From Burkholderiales bacterium (GTDB lineage: Bacteria > Pseudomonadota > Gammaproteobacteria > Burkholderiales > SG8-41), in contig JAUXMZ010000039.1 in assembly GCA_030683105.1 (NCBI GenBank), positions 1 to 64,000 on the forward strand: a DNA stretch of 64,000 nt, read 5' to 3'. The stretch's first letter is position 1. Every line of letters begins with the position of its first letter. Shown here in pieces: positions 35,060 to 43,490 of this stretch. The notes below the pieces were generated by a model. The model saw only the letters and a program-made list of their open reading frames with translations, did not search any database and was not told where the DNA came from. A program made the translations under genes and the position numbers.

Positions 35060-36222
35060 CCGGTTTGCTCGAACAGTTCGCGCCCGATCAGCCAGCGGCG
35101 AATTTCGGAAGTCCCGGCGCCGATCTCGTAGAGCTTGGCGTCGCGCAGCAACCGCCCGGCAGGCGATTCGTTGATGTAGCCCATGCCGCCCAGGCACTGT
35201 ATGGCTTCGAGCGCCATCCAGGTGGCTTTCTCCGCGGCATACAGGATGGCGCCGGCGGCATCCTTGCGCGCGACATGGCCGGCGTCGCAGGCGCGGGCCA
35301 CGGCGTAAACATAGGCGCGGCAAGCGTTCATGGTGGTGTACATGTCGGCGAGCTTGCCCTGCATCAACTGGAATGTACCTATGGGCTGGCCGAACTGGTT
35401 TCGTTCGTGCACATAGGGCAGCACCACGTCCATGCACGCCTGCATGATGCCCAGGGGGCCGGCGGCGAGCACGACGCGCTCGTAGTCGAGTCCGCTCATC
35501 AACACTTCCACGCCCCGGCCTTCCTCGCCCAGCAGGTTTTCCGCGGGCACTTCGCAGTCCTGGAACACCAGTTCGCAGGTGTTGGAGCCGCGCATGCCGA
35601 GCTTGTCGAGTTTTTGCGCGGTGGAAAAACCGTTGAACGTTTTTTCGATGATGAAAGCGCTGATGCCGCGCGCCTGGGCCGAGGGATCGGTTTTGGCATA
35701 GACCACCAGCACGTCGGCATCCGGGCCGTTGGTGATCCACATCTTGGTGCCGTTCAATAGATAGCGGTCGCCCTTGCGTTCGGCGCGCAGCTGCATGCTG
35801 ACCACATCCGAGCCGGCATTGGGCTCGCTCATGGCGAGCGCGCCGACATGCTCGCCTGAAATCAAGCCGGGCAGATGGCGCCGTTTCTGCGCCGTGCTGC
35901 CGTTGCGGCGGATCTGGTTGACGCACAGGTTGGAGTGCGCGCCGTATGAGAGGCCGACCGCTGCCGAAGCGCGGCTGATTTCCTCCATGGCGACGACATG
36001 AGCAACATACCCCATGCCGGCACCACCGAACGTTTCTTCAACGGTGATGCCGAGCAGCCCCAGCGCGCCCAGCTTGCGCCACAGATCGTGCGGGAAATCG
36101 TTGGCCTGGTCGATGGCGGCGGCGCGCGGCGCGATTTCGCCTGCGGCAAAGTCCTGCACGGTCTCGCGCAGGAGTGTCAGCGTTTCGTCCAGGCCGAAGT
36201 CGAGGGTCGGGTATCGCAACAT
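35056..36222 (-). CDS. Isovaleryl-CoA dehydrogenase-type acyl-CoA dehydrogenase
   Basis: A 388-aa flavoprotein that oxidises isovaleryl-CoA to 3-methylcrotonyl-CoA (liuA/ivd type). Conserved features are [18 protein letters not shown] (FAD/substrate contact), [19 protein letters not shown] (seen as [12 protein letters not shown]), and the C-terminal [22 protein letters not shown] (seen as [17 protein letters not shown]). The placement under LiuR with methylcrotonyl-CoA carboxylase supports isovaleryl-CoA as substrate. It is the first gene of the minus-strand liu operon, with a LiuR-like site 134 bp upstream of its ATG. Confidence 0.94.
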   Translation of the reverse strand: MLRYPTLDFGLDETLTLLRETVQDFAAGEIAPRAAAIDQANDFPHDLWRKLGALGLLGITVEETFGGAGMGYVAHVVAMEEISRASAAVGLSYGAHSNLCVNQIRRNGSTAQKRRHLPGLISGEHVGALAMSEPNAGSDVVSMQLRAERKGDRYLLNGTKMWITNGPDADVLVVYAKTDPSAQARGISAFIIEKTFNGFSTAQKLDKLGMRGSNTCELVFQDCEVPAENLLGEEGRGVEVLMSGLDYERVVLAAGPLGIMQACMDVVLPYVHERNQFGQPIGTFQLMQGKLADMYTTMNACRAYVYAVARACDAGHVARKDAAGAILYAAEKATWMALEAIQCLGGMGYINESPAGRLLRDAKLYEIGAGTSEIRRWLIGRELFEQTG

Positions 36223-36355
36223 CGTCGGCTGCCCCTGTTCAATAGTTCAGCATAGTAATACTGTGCGCCAGCCGGTAACTTTTGGCGCCGGCAGGCCGGG
36301 CGCCCTGAGCAGATTTGGTTTTTCAGTGTTGTATGCTGTTTCGGACATTTTATAC

Positions 36356-36375
36356 TTACGTTGACGTTAACGTAA
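36356..36375. promoter_or_regulatory. LiuR-like operator upstream of isovaleryl-CoA dehydrogenase
   Basis: TTACGTTGACGTTAACGTAA is a 7-bp inverted repeat (TTACGTT/AACGTAA) with a 6-bp spacer, and its core ACGTTAACGT is a perfect palindrome. It resembles the TTTACGTWWACGTAA-type sites known for LiuR. It sits between the liu operon and the convergently placed liuR gene end. Confidence 0.75.
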
Positions 36376-36409
36376 TGAAAGTCGCAGTCTATGTCACGCC
36401 GCCATGGTT

Positions 36410-36811
36410 TTATGCAGACTTGGTTTTATCATCATTATTTTTTGCACTCAACATGCGGCGGCACTGGTTGGCGAAAAAATTGATTTCATTGAGCATGACT
36501 TCGATGTCCTCGCGTTGCAGTTCCAGAAAAGCGCGGCGTTTCTCGAGTTTGCCCAGGAATTCCTCGACCTGTTTTTTTTCGTCCTTGGACAGGTCATACA
36601 GTTCGAACAACTCGCGGATGTCACTCAGGGAGAACCCCAGGCGCTTGCCGCGCAATGCGAGTTTGAGCCGGATCCGGTCGCGGTTGCTGAAGATGCGGTT
36701 GGTGCCTTCCCGCTGGGGATTCAGCAGCCCCTGTTCTTCGTAGTGGCGTATCGTGCGCGTCGTGACCTCGAATTCGGCGGCGAGGTCGGAAATGGTATAG
36801 GTCGTTGTCAT
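36410..36811 (-). CDS. liuR: MerR-family regulator LiuR
   Basis: From the ATG at 36811, the 133-aa protein has the MerR N-terminal winged helix TYTISDLAAEFEVTTRTIRHYEEQGLLNP (seen as TYTISDLAAEFEVTTRTIR), a long dimerisation coiled coil (DLSKDEKKQVEEFLGKLEKR) and no metal-binding cysteine cluster. It represses branched-chain/leucine degradation genes in related betaproteobacteria and is relieved by pathway CoA intermediates. It is divergent from phaC, with a second operator-like site in between, and upstream of the liu operon on the same strand. Confidence 0.9.
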   Translation of the reverse strand: MTTTYTISDLAAEFEVTTRTIRHYEEQGLLNPQREGTNRIFSNRDRIRLKLALRGKRLGFSLSDIRELFELYDLSKDEKKQVEEFLGKLEKRRAFLELQREDIEVMLNEINFFANQCRRMLSAKNNDDKTKSA

Positions 36812-36865
36812 TGTGCTATGCAGCAAAACTATGTAGAATCTACAGGACAGCGCATCATAATATGT

Positions 36866-36883
36866 CGTTTACGTAAGCGTCAA
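36866..36883. promoter_or_regulatory. Second LiuR-like operator between liuR and phaC
   Basis: CGTTTACGTAAGCGTCAA matches the first operator in its TTTACGTAAGCGTCAA core. It lies between the divergent liuR and phaC start codons. LiuR could control its own gene and phaC from here. A separate TGTAGA-A-TCTACA palindrome is next to it at 36832-36844. Confidence 0.65.
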
Positions 36884-36934
36884 GTTCCGGTTGATATGCT
36901 GTGCCGTACTCGCCAAGACCTAAGGAAAGTCCAG

Positions 36935-38764
36935 ATGAACAAAACCAAGCAGACTGAACGCCCGCAGCAGGATCCCGCTGATATGGCAAAACTTTACGCG
37001 GACATTGCACAAAAAAGCGGTGAGCTCGTGAACCGCTTTCTGGCAAGCGGCGGCAAGGATACGCATTCAGCGCTTTCCGACGAACTCGGGCTAAGCCAGG
37101 CATTTTTCGAGGCGTGGAGCAAGATGCTGTCTGACCCGGCCAAGCTGGCCGAGGCGCAGATGAAGGCGTGGCAGGACTATATGTCGCTGTGGCAGAACGC
37201 CATGCTTAAAATGATGGGCCAGGACATCCAGCCCGTGGCTGAGGCCGCGCACGGCGATCGTCGTTTCAAGCACGAGGACTGGCAGCAGAATTTTTTCTAC
37301 GACTACATCAAGCAGTCGTATCTGATCGCAGCCAAGCACCTGCATCAGTCGCTGGGCAAGGTCGAAGGGCTGGATCAAAAGACTTCGCAGAAAGTCGATT
37401 TTTACACGCGTCAGTACATCGACGCACTGTCGCCGTCCAACTTCATGCTGACCAATCCCGAGGTGCTGCGCGAGGCCGTCAATTCGGGCGGACAGAGCCT
37501 GGTCAAGGGGCTGAACAACCTGCTCGAAGACCTGGTGCGCGGAGAAGGCGGGCAGCTGCGCATGAAAATGACCGACACCGAAGCCTTCAGGCTGGGCGAG
37601 AATATTGCGCTGACCCCGGGCAAGGTGGTTTTCCAGAACGAGTTGTTGCAGCTGATCCAGTACCAGCCGCTGACCAGGGAAGTTCATGCGCGGCCACTGC
37701 TGATCATTCCACCTTGGATCAACAAGTACTACATCCTCGACCTGCGCGACAACAATTCTTTCATCAAATGGGCGGTCGGTCAGGGCCACACCGTGTTCGT
37801 AATCTCATGGGTTAACCCTGACAAGCGGATGGCGCACAAGAGCTTCGACGACTACCTGCAGGAGGGTGCGCTGGCAGCGCTCGACGCGATAGAGCGCGCT
37901 ACCGGTGAGCGGGAGATCAACGTCATCGGCTACTGTCTGGGCGGCACTTTGCTCGCCTGCACCCTGGCTTATCTGGACGCCAAAAAAGACAACCGCATAC
38001 ACAGCGCGACGTTCTTCGTCGCCATGATCGACTTCGAGCGCCCCGGCGAACTCGAGGTGTTCATCGACGAGAAGCAGGTCGCGGCGCTGGAGGAAAAAAT
38101 GAATGTGCGCGGTTATCTCGAAGGCAGCGAGATGGCACACACTTTCAACATGCTGCGCGCCAACGATCTGATCTGGTCGTTCGTCGTCAACAATTACCTG
38201 CTGGGAAAAGACCCGTTTCCGTTCGACCTGCTGTACTGGAACTCGGATTCGACGCGCATGCCAGCGGCGATGCACAGTTTCTACCTGCGCAACATGTATC
38301 TGGGAAACCTGCTCCGGGAGCCGGGAGGCATTACGCTCTCCGGCGTGCCGATCGACGTCACCCGCATCAAGACCCCGGCGTATTTCATTTCCACCGTCGA
38401 GGACCACATTGCACCGTGGAAATCGACTTATGCCGGTGCGAAACTGCTCAAGGGGCCGGTGCGTTTCGTGCTGGGCGGCTCGGGACATATCGCCGGCATC
38501 ATCAATCCGCCGGCGGCGAACAAGTACTGTTACTGGACTAACGACGATCGGGTTGCCGACCCCGATGCATGGCTGGTGCAGGCCGCGCAGCATCCGGGGT
38601 CGTGGTGGGCCGACTGGGGCCGCTGGGCGGCGCAGCACGGTGGCGGGAAAGTCGCCGCGCGCATCCCGGGCAAGGGCAAACTCAAAGCGCTAGAGGATGC
38701 GCCGGGTGCGTATGTGAAAGTGCACGTCGACGCACATCCCCACAAACGGAAGTCCAAACCCTGA
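36935..38764 (+). CDS. phaC: Class I poly(3-hydroxyalkanoate) synthase
   Basis: PhaC polymerises 3-hydroxyacyl-CoA into PHA storage granules. The 609-aa length is that of class I synthases. The lipase-like box GYCLGG puts the catalytic cysteine at residue 334. The catalytic Asp lies in STVEDHIAPW and the His in GGSGHIAGIINPP. The ATG at 36935 has the ribosome binding site TAAGGAAAG, and a much longer frame upstream overlaps liuR and is not coding. It is divergent from liuR, with a LiuR-like site upstream, and is followed by an SDR and a hydratase that could feed it hydroxyacyl-CoA. Confidence 0.96.
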   Translation: MNKTKQTERPQQDPADMAKLYADIAQKSGELVNRFLASGGKDTHSALSDELGLSQAFFEAWSKMLSDPAKLAEAQMKAWQDYMSLWQNAMLKMMGQDIQPVAEAAHGDRRFKHEDWQQNFFYDYIKQSYLIAAKHLHQSLGKVEGLDQKTSQKVDFYTRQYIDALSPSNFMLTNPEVLREAVNSGGQSLVKGLNNLLEDLVRGEGGQLRMKMTDTEAFRLGENIALTPGKVVFQNELLQLIQYQPLTREVHARPLLIIPPWINKYYILDLRDNNSFIKWAVGQGHTVFVISWVNPDKRMAHKSFDDYLQEGALAALDAIERATGEREINVIGYCLGGTLLACTLAYLDAKKDNRIHSATFFVAMIDFERPGELEVFIDEKQVAALEEKMNVRGYLEGSEMAHTFNMLRANDLIWSFVVNNYLLGKDPFPFDLLYWNSDSTRMPAAMHSFYLRNMYLGNLLREPGGITLSGVPIDVTRIKTPAYFISTVEDHIAPWKSTYAGAKLLKGPVRFVLGGSGHIAGIINPPAANKYCYWTNDDRVADPDAWLVQAAQHPGSWWADWGRWAAQHGGGKVAARIPGKGKLKALEDAPGAYVKVHVDAHPHKRKSKP

Positions 38765-38804
38765 TTACGGCGCCCCGGTGGCGCTACAATTCGTGATGCC
38801 GGTA

Positions 38805-38857
38805 TAGGGCCTGTTAACAATTACCACATCTCACGCGGTAATTGTTAACAGGCCCTA
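38805..38857. repeat. Perfect 21-bp inverted repeat between phaC and the SDR gene
   Basis: Arms 38805-38825 and 38837-38857 (TAGGGCCTGTTAACAATTAC and one more base, with complement) are perfectly complementary around an 11-nt loop. There is no T-tract, so it is not a simple terminator. Its GGGCCTGTTAACA ends look like the tips of a mobile element, but there is no second copy in this window. The 181-bp gap holds nothing else. Confidence 0.9.
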
Positions 38858-38945
38858 GTGACGGCGTCAGGCAGGCGAACCGCGGTGCGGTTTCACGGGC
38901 CGGCAATCCTTTGCCGGCGAGGGGTCTGTTTTTGGAGGACGGCCG

Positions 38946-39713
38946 GTGCAGATCAAACATGCTGTGTTTCTCGTGACGGGCGGCGGTTCCGGGTTGGGTG
39001 AGGCCACCGTGCGCAGACTGGCTGCGGCTGGAGCCTTGGTGACGATAGTCGATGTCAATCGCGATCAGAGTGAGCAGTTGGCGCAAGACCTGGGTGAAAA
39101 TGTACTCTTTGCTACAGCCGATGTTACCGATGAAGCGCAGGTCACTGCCGCAATAGCGGTGGCGTGCAGCAAGTTCGGCGCGCTACACGGCGCGATCAAC
39201 TGCGCGGGCATCGCTCCGGGCGAACGCGTGCTCGGCAAAAATGGTCCGCACCGCCTCGAATCATTCAACCGGGCGATCCAGATCAATCTCGTCGGCACGT
39301 TCAACGTGACGCGGCTTGCGGCGCAGGCGATGGAAAAAAATGCACCCAATGCCGACGGCGAGCGCGGCATCATCATCAACACCGCATCGGTTGCCGCTTT
39401 CGATGGCCAGATCGGCCAAGCGGCCTACAGCGCGTCCAAAGCGGGCGTGGCCGGCATGACGTTGCCGATTGCGCGTGAGCTGGCAAAACACGGCATCCGC
39501 GTCATGAGTATCGCGCCCGGGCTGTTCGAGACGCCGATGATGGCGGGCTTCGCTGACGAGCTGAAAGCCTCGCTTGCCTCGCAGGTGCCGTTTCCAGCGC
39601 GGCTGGGCAGGCCGGAGGAATTCGCGATGCTGGTCGAGCAGATCATCGTCAACCCGATGCTGAACGGTGAAGTGATCCGGTTGGATGGCGCGCTGCGGAT
39701 GAACGCAAAATGA
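38946..39713 (+). CDS. Short-chain dehydrogenase (3-hydroxyacyl-CoA dehydrogenase type II-like)
   Basis: A 255-aa classical SDR starting at GTG. The cofactor motif [14 protein letters not shown] is near residue 11, NCAGIAPG near 88, and the catalytic [10 protein letters not shown] near 160 with the preceding active-site serine in NTASVAAF. The insertion [26 protein letters not shown] (seen as [14 protein letters not shown]) matches 3-hydroxyacyl-CoA/2-methyl-3-hydroxybutyryl-CoA dehydrogenases of the HSD10 type. With the following enoyl-CoA hydratase and phaC it suits beta-oxidation of branched or short acyl-CoA. Confidence 0.88.
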   Translation: MQIKHAVFLVTGGGSGLGEATVRRLAAAGALVTIVDVNRDQSEQLAQDLGENVLFATADVTDEAQVTAAIAVACSKFGALHGAINCAGIAPGERVLGKNGPHRLESFNRAIQINLVGTFNVTRLAAQAMEKNAPNADGERGIIINTASVAAFDGQIGQAAYSASKAGVAGMTLPIARELAKHGIRVMSIAPGLFETPMMAGFADELKASLASQVPFPARLGRPEEFAMLVEQIIVNPMLNGEVIRLDGALRMNAK

Positions 39714-39726
39714 TTAAGGGTTTGAC

Positions 39727-40512
39727 ATGACTTTCCAGAACATTCTCCTAGAACAACCTGAGCCCGGCATCTACCTGCTGACGCTCAACCGGCCGCAAGC
39801 GCTCAACGCGCTCAATGCGCTGACGCTCGCAGAACTGGCGCAGGCGATCGCGCGGGTCATGGCCGATGAGTCCGCGCGCGTGCTGCTGGTGACGGGCAGC
39901 GGCGAGAAAGCGTTTGTCGCCGGCGCCGACATCAGCGAAATGCAGAACCTGACCGCAAACGAGGCGCGCGCCTTTTCGGAAAAAGGCATGCGCGTGATGC
40001 ATGCGCTCGAAGCGCTGCGGGTGCCGGTGATCGCGCTGGTCAACGGTTATGCGCTGGGCGGCGGCTGCGAGCTGGCGCTGGCGTGCGACTGGATCCTCGC
40101 AGCGGACAACGCGGTGTTCGGGCAGCCGGAAGTGAATCTGGGCATTCCGCCGGGCTTCGGCGGCACGCAGCGCCTGGCGCGGCAGGTGGGGCGTGCGATG
40201 GCGCTGGAGCTGATCATCACGGCGCGCCAGGTGAAAGCCGACGAAGCGCTGCGAATCGGCCTCGCCAATCATGTTTATCCCGCAGCGGAACTTCGCGATC
40301 AGGGATTGGAGATGGCGCGCACCATCGCCGCCAAGGGACCGGTGGCGGTGAGCCTCGCCAAGCAGGCGGTGCATTGCGGCCAGCATCTTGATCTCGCCAG
40401 CGCCTGCGAACTGGAAACGAATGTGTTCGCGCGCACCTTCAGCACCGAGGACCAGAAGGAAGGCATGCGCGCCTTTCTCGAAAAGCGCGCCGGGAAGTTC
40501 AAAGGCCGGTAA
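39727..40512 (+). CDS. Enoyl-CoA hydratase
   Basis: A 261-aa crotonase with the oxyanion-hole motifs EKAFVAGADISEMQ and NGYALGGGCELALACD, both catalytic-position glutamates in place (GGCELALAC and QPEVNLGIPPGFGGTQRL, seen as PEVNLGIPPGFGGTQRL), typical of short-chain enoyl-CoA hydratase (FadB1/PaaF-like). It lies 13 bp after the SDR gene, consistent with one operon carrying two consecutive beta-oxidation steps. Confidence 0.92.
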   Translation: MTFQNILLEQPEPGIYLLTLNRPQALNALNALTLAELAQAIARVMADESARVLLVTGSGEKAFVAGADISEMQNLTANEARAFSEKGMRVMHALEALRVPVIALVNGYALGGGCELALACDWILAADNAVFGQPEVNLGIPPGFGGTQRLARQVGRAMALELIITARQVKADEALRIGLANHVYPAAELRDQGLEMARTIAAKGPVAVSLAKQAVHCGQHLDLASACELETNVFARTFSTEDQKEGMRAFLEKRAGKFKGR

Positions 40513-40594
40513 CGCTTTCCGGATTTCCCCCCTTGCGCACGAGGTCTTTGCTTGCGCAGCGCAGCATGCGCGCGCGGGTTGCGGGAGGGGGCGA

Positions 40595-40603
40595 TGATAT
40601 AAT
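40595..40603 (+). promoter_or_regulatory. Extended -10 promoter of aceE
   Basis: TGATATAAT, a perfect extended -10 element, lies 102 bp upstream of the aceE ATG. No good -35 hexamer is seen at 16-18 bp. It would give a leader of roughly 95 nt. Confidence 0.6.
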
Positions 40604-40704
40604 TTCCATATTCGGGGACTTGGAGCTCGTTTCATCACGTTCGGACGCTTGGGCGCCAAAAGTGCCTGAAAGTCCTACAGAACAAACCTCACAAAGGTAG
40701 TGCC

Positions 40705-43377
40705 ATGGATATGAGAGACATCCTGCCTGATTCCGATCCGCAGGAAACAAGGGAATGGCTGGAAGCGCTGGCATCCGTGCTCGAACACGAGGGCCCGGAC
40801 CGCGCGCACTTCCTGCTCGAAAAGCTGGTCGACAAGGCGCGTCATTCGGGCGCCTATATTCCGTACAACGCCAACACCGCGTACATGAATACCATCCCGC
40901 CGAACCGTGAGGAACGCTCGCCGGGCGATGCTGAAATCGAGAATGATATCCGGTCGCTGGTCCGCTGGAATGCCATGGCGATGGTGGTGCGCGCCAACAA
41001 GGACTCTTCCGAGCTCGGGGGCCATATCGCAAGCTTCGCCTCCGCAGCAACACTTTACGATATCGGCTTCAACCACTTCTTCCGCGCGGCCAACGAACAC
41101 TTTCACGGCGATCTCGTCTACGTTCAGGGGCATTCGGCGCCGGGGATATACGCCCGTGCCTATCTGGAAGGCCGCATTACCGAAGCGCAGCTCGAGAATT
41201 TCCGTCGCGAAGTCGATGGCAAAGGCCTGTCCTCCTATCCCCATCCCTGGCTGATGCCGGATTTCTGGCAGTTCCCCACGGTATCGATGGGCCTCGGGCC
41301 GCTGATGGCGATCTACCAGGCGCGTTTCATGCGCTATCTCAAGGACCGCAGCCTCATCGAAGCGCAGGGCCGCAAAGTATGGGCGTTCATGGGCGATGGC
41401 GAGATGGACGAACCCGAATCGCTGGGCGCGATTTCGCTCGCCGGGCGCGAGAAGCTCGACAACCTGATCTTCGTCATCAACTGCAACCTGCAGCGTCTCG
41501 ACGGCCCGGTGCGCGGCAACGGCAAGATCATCCAGGAACTCGAGGCCCATTTCCGCGGCGCCGGCTGGAACGTGATCAAGGTGATCTGGGGCTCGTACTG
41601 GGAGCCGCTGTTCATGCGCGACAAGACCGGGATCCTGCTGAAACGCATGGAAGAGTGCGTGGACGGCGAATACCAGACCTTCAAGTCCAAGGACGGCGCC
41701 TATGTGCGCAAGCATTTCTTCGGCAAGTATCCGGAATTGCTCGATATGGTGGCCCACATGTCGGATGACGATATCTGGCGCTTAAACCGCGGCGGCCACG
41801 ATCCGCACAAGGTTTATGCCGCGTATGCGGCGGCGGTCAAGCACCGGGACCAGCCCACCGTGATCCTGGCCAAGACCGTCAAGGGCTATGGCATGGGCGA
41901 GGCGGGCGAGGGCCAGAACATCACCCATCAGCAGAAGAAGATGGGAACGGCATCGATCAAGGCGTTTCGCGACCGCTTTGATGTACCCATCCCCGACGAC
42001 AAGCTTGAGGAGGTGCCGTTTTACCGGCCCCCGTCGGACAGCCCCGAGATGAAATATCTGATGGATCGAGTCAAGGCCATGGGTGGCCTGTTGCCGGCGC
42101 GCCGCCGCACCGCGCCGCCGCTCGAGGTGCCGCCGCTGTCTGCGTTCGAAACCCAGTTAAAGGGCACTGAAGACCGCGAGATATCGACCACCATGGCGTT
42201 CGTGCGCATTCTCAACACCATCATCCGCGACAAGACGCTCGGCAAGCTGGTGGTGCCCATCGTGCCCGACGAGTCGCGCACGTTCGGCATGGAGGGCATG
42301 TTCCGGCAGCTCGGCATCTATTCCCACGTCGGCCAGCTCTACACGCCGCAGGACGCCGACCAGCTGATGTTCTACAAGGAGGACAAGAAGGGGCAGATCC
42401 TGGAAGAAGGCATCAACGAAGCGGGTGCGATGTCGTCATGGATCGCCGCCGCCACCTCGTACAGCAGCAACGGCGTGACGATGATTCCGTTTTACATTTT
42501 TTATTCGATGTTCGGTTTCCAGCGCATCGGCGATCTTGCCTGGGCGGCAGGCGACATGCGCGCGCGCGGCTTCCTGCTGGGCGGCACGGCCGGCCGCACC
42601 ACGCTCAACGGCGAAGGCTTGCAGCACGAGGACGGCCACAGCCATGTGCTGGCCTCGACCATTCCCAACTGCGTGTCCTATGACCCGACCTTTGCTTACG
42701 AGCTCGCGGTGATCATCCAGGACGGCATGCGCCGCATGTATCAGGAGCAGGAGGACGTCTATTACTACATTACCGTGATGAACGAGAACTATACGCATCC
42801 GGCGATGCCCGAAGGTGTCGAAAAAGGGATACTCAAGGGGATGTACCTGCTCAGCGAAGGCAAGGCCAGGAAGAACCAGCCCAGGGTGCAGTTGCTTGGC
42901 AGCGGGACCATCCTGCGCGAGGTGATTGCCGGAGCCGAGTTGTTGAAAAAGGATTTCGGCATCGCGGCCGATATCTGGAGCGTGACCAGCTTCAACGAGC
43001 TGCGGCGCGACGGGCTGGAGACGCAGCGCTGGAACATGCTGCATCCGGAAGCGGAGCCACGCCTCTCGCATGTCGAGCAGTGTCTGAAGGACAGGCCCGG
43101 CCCGGTGGTCGCGGCCAGCGATTACATGAAGATATTCGCCGACCAGATCCGCGCTTTCCTGCCGACGCATAATTTCATCACGCTCGGCGCCGATGGCTTC
43201 GGCCGCTCGGACACCCGCAAGCAGTTGCGCAAGTTCTTCGAGGTTGATCGTCACTACGTTGCGGTCGCGGCCCTGAAAGCGCTGGCTGATCAGGAAGCGG
43301 TGCCGCGCAAGAAAGTCACCGAGGCGATCAAGAAATATGGCATCGATCCGGAGAAACCGAATCCGACGACAGTTTAA
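40705..43377 (+). CDS. aceE: Pyruvate dehydrogenase E1 component (homodimeric type)
   Basis: The 890-aa thiamine-diphosphate enzyme decarboxylates pyruvate and reductively acetylates the lipoyl domain of AceF. The length is that of the homodimeric E1 of gamma- and betaproteobacteria. The ThDP motif FMGDGEMDEPES near residue 230, and the following NLIFVINCNLQRLDGPVRGN (seen as INCNLQRLDGPVRGN), and the C-terminal half with GRTTLNGEGLQHEDGHSH are characteristic. It starts downstream of an extended -10 promoter and is separated from aceF by a heptamer hairpin. Confidence 0.97.
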   Translation: MDMRDILPDSDPQETREWLEALASVLEHEGPDRAHFLLEKLVDKARHSGAYIPYNANTAYMNTIPPNREERSPGDAEIENDIRSLVRWNAMAMVVRANKDSSELGGHIASFASAATLYDIGFNHFFRAANEHFHGDLVYVQGHSAPGIYARAYLEGRITEAQLENFRREVDGKGLSSYPHPWLMPDFWQFPTVSMGLGPLMAIYQARFMRYLKDRSLIEAQGRKVWAFMGDGEMDEPESLGAISLAGREKLDNLIFVINCNLQRLDGPVRGNGKIIQELEAHFRGAGWNVIKVIWGSYWEPLFMRDKTGILLKRMEECVDGEYQTFKSKDGAYVRKHFFGKYPELLDMVAHMSDDDIWRLNRGGHDPHKVYAAYAAAVKHRDQPTVILAKTVKGYGMGEAGEGQNITHQQKKMGTASIKAFRDRFDVPIPDDKLEEVPFYRPPSDSPEMKYLMDRVKAMGGLLPARRRTAPPLEVPPLSAFETQLKGTEDREISTTMAFVRILNTIIRDKTLGKLVVPIVPDESRTFGMEGMFRQLGIYSHVGQLYTPQDADQLMFYKEDKKGQILEEGINEAGAMSSWIAAATSYSSNGVTMIPFYIFYSMFGFQRIGDLAWAAGDMRARGFLLGGTAGRTTLNGEGLQHEDGHSHVLASTIPNCVSYDPTFAYELAVIIQDGMRRMYQEQEDVYYYITVMNENYTHPAMPEGVEKGILKGMYLLSEGKARKNQPRVQLLGSGTILREVIAGAELLKKDFGIAADIWSVTSFNELRRDGLETQRWNMLHPEAEPRLSHVEQCLKDRPGPVVAASDYMKIFADQIRAFLPTHNFITLGADGFGRSDTRKQLRKFFEVDRHYVAVAALKALADQEAVPRKKVTEAIKKYGIDPEKPNPTTV

Positions 43378-43380
43378 AAC

Positions 43381-43476
43381 CAGGATTCAGGATCAAGGAT
43401 TCAGGATTCGGTCAAAAGCGAGAGCCGCCCGCGTGACCTGTTTTCCCTGAATCCCGAATCCTGAGTCCCGAATCCT
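43381..43476. repeat. GGATTCA heptamer inverted array between aceE and aceF
   Basis: Forward heptamers GGATTCA/GGATCAA (43381-43413) face reverse units CCTGAAT/CCCGAAT/CCTGAGT (about 43444-43476). The blocks are complementary, giving a long stem in the aceEF intercistronic mRNA, and they end five bases before the aceF AAGG ribosome binding site. Confidence 0.92.
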
Positions 43477-43490
43477 ATATAAGGTTGAGC

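Noticed and set aside
33872-35926. A 684-codon version of the thiolase gene
   Set aside because: The N-terminal 290 codons overlap the acyl-CoA dehydrogenase gene in another frame. The ATG at 35059 fits the thiolase family start and the ATGA overlap.
36404-36934. A 786-codon phaC with a long N-terminal extension
   Set aside because: The extension is antisense to liuR and lacks synthase homology. The ATG at 36935 has a good ribosome binding site and gives the class I length.
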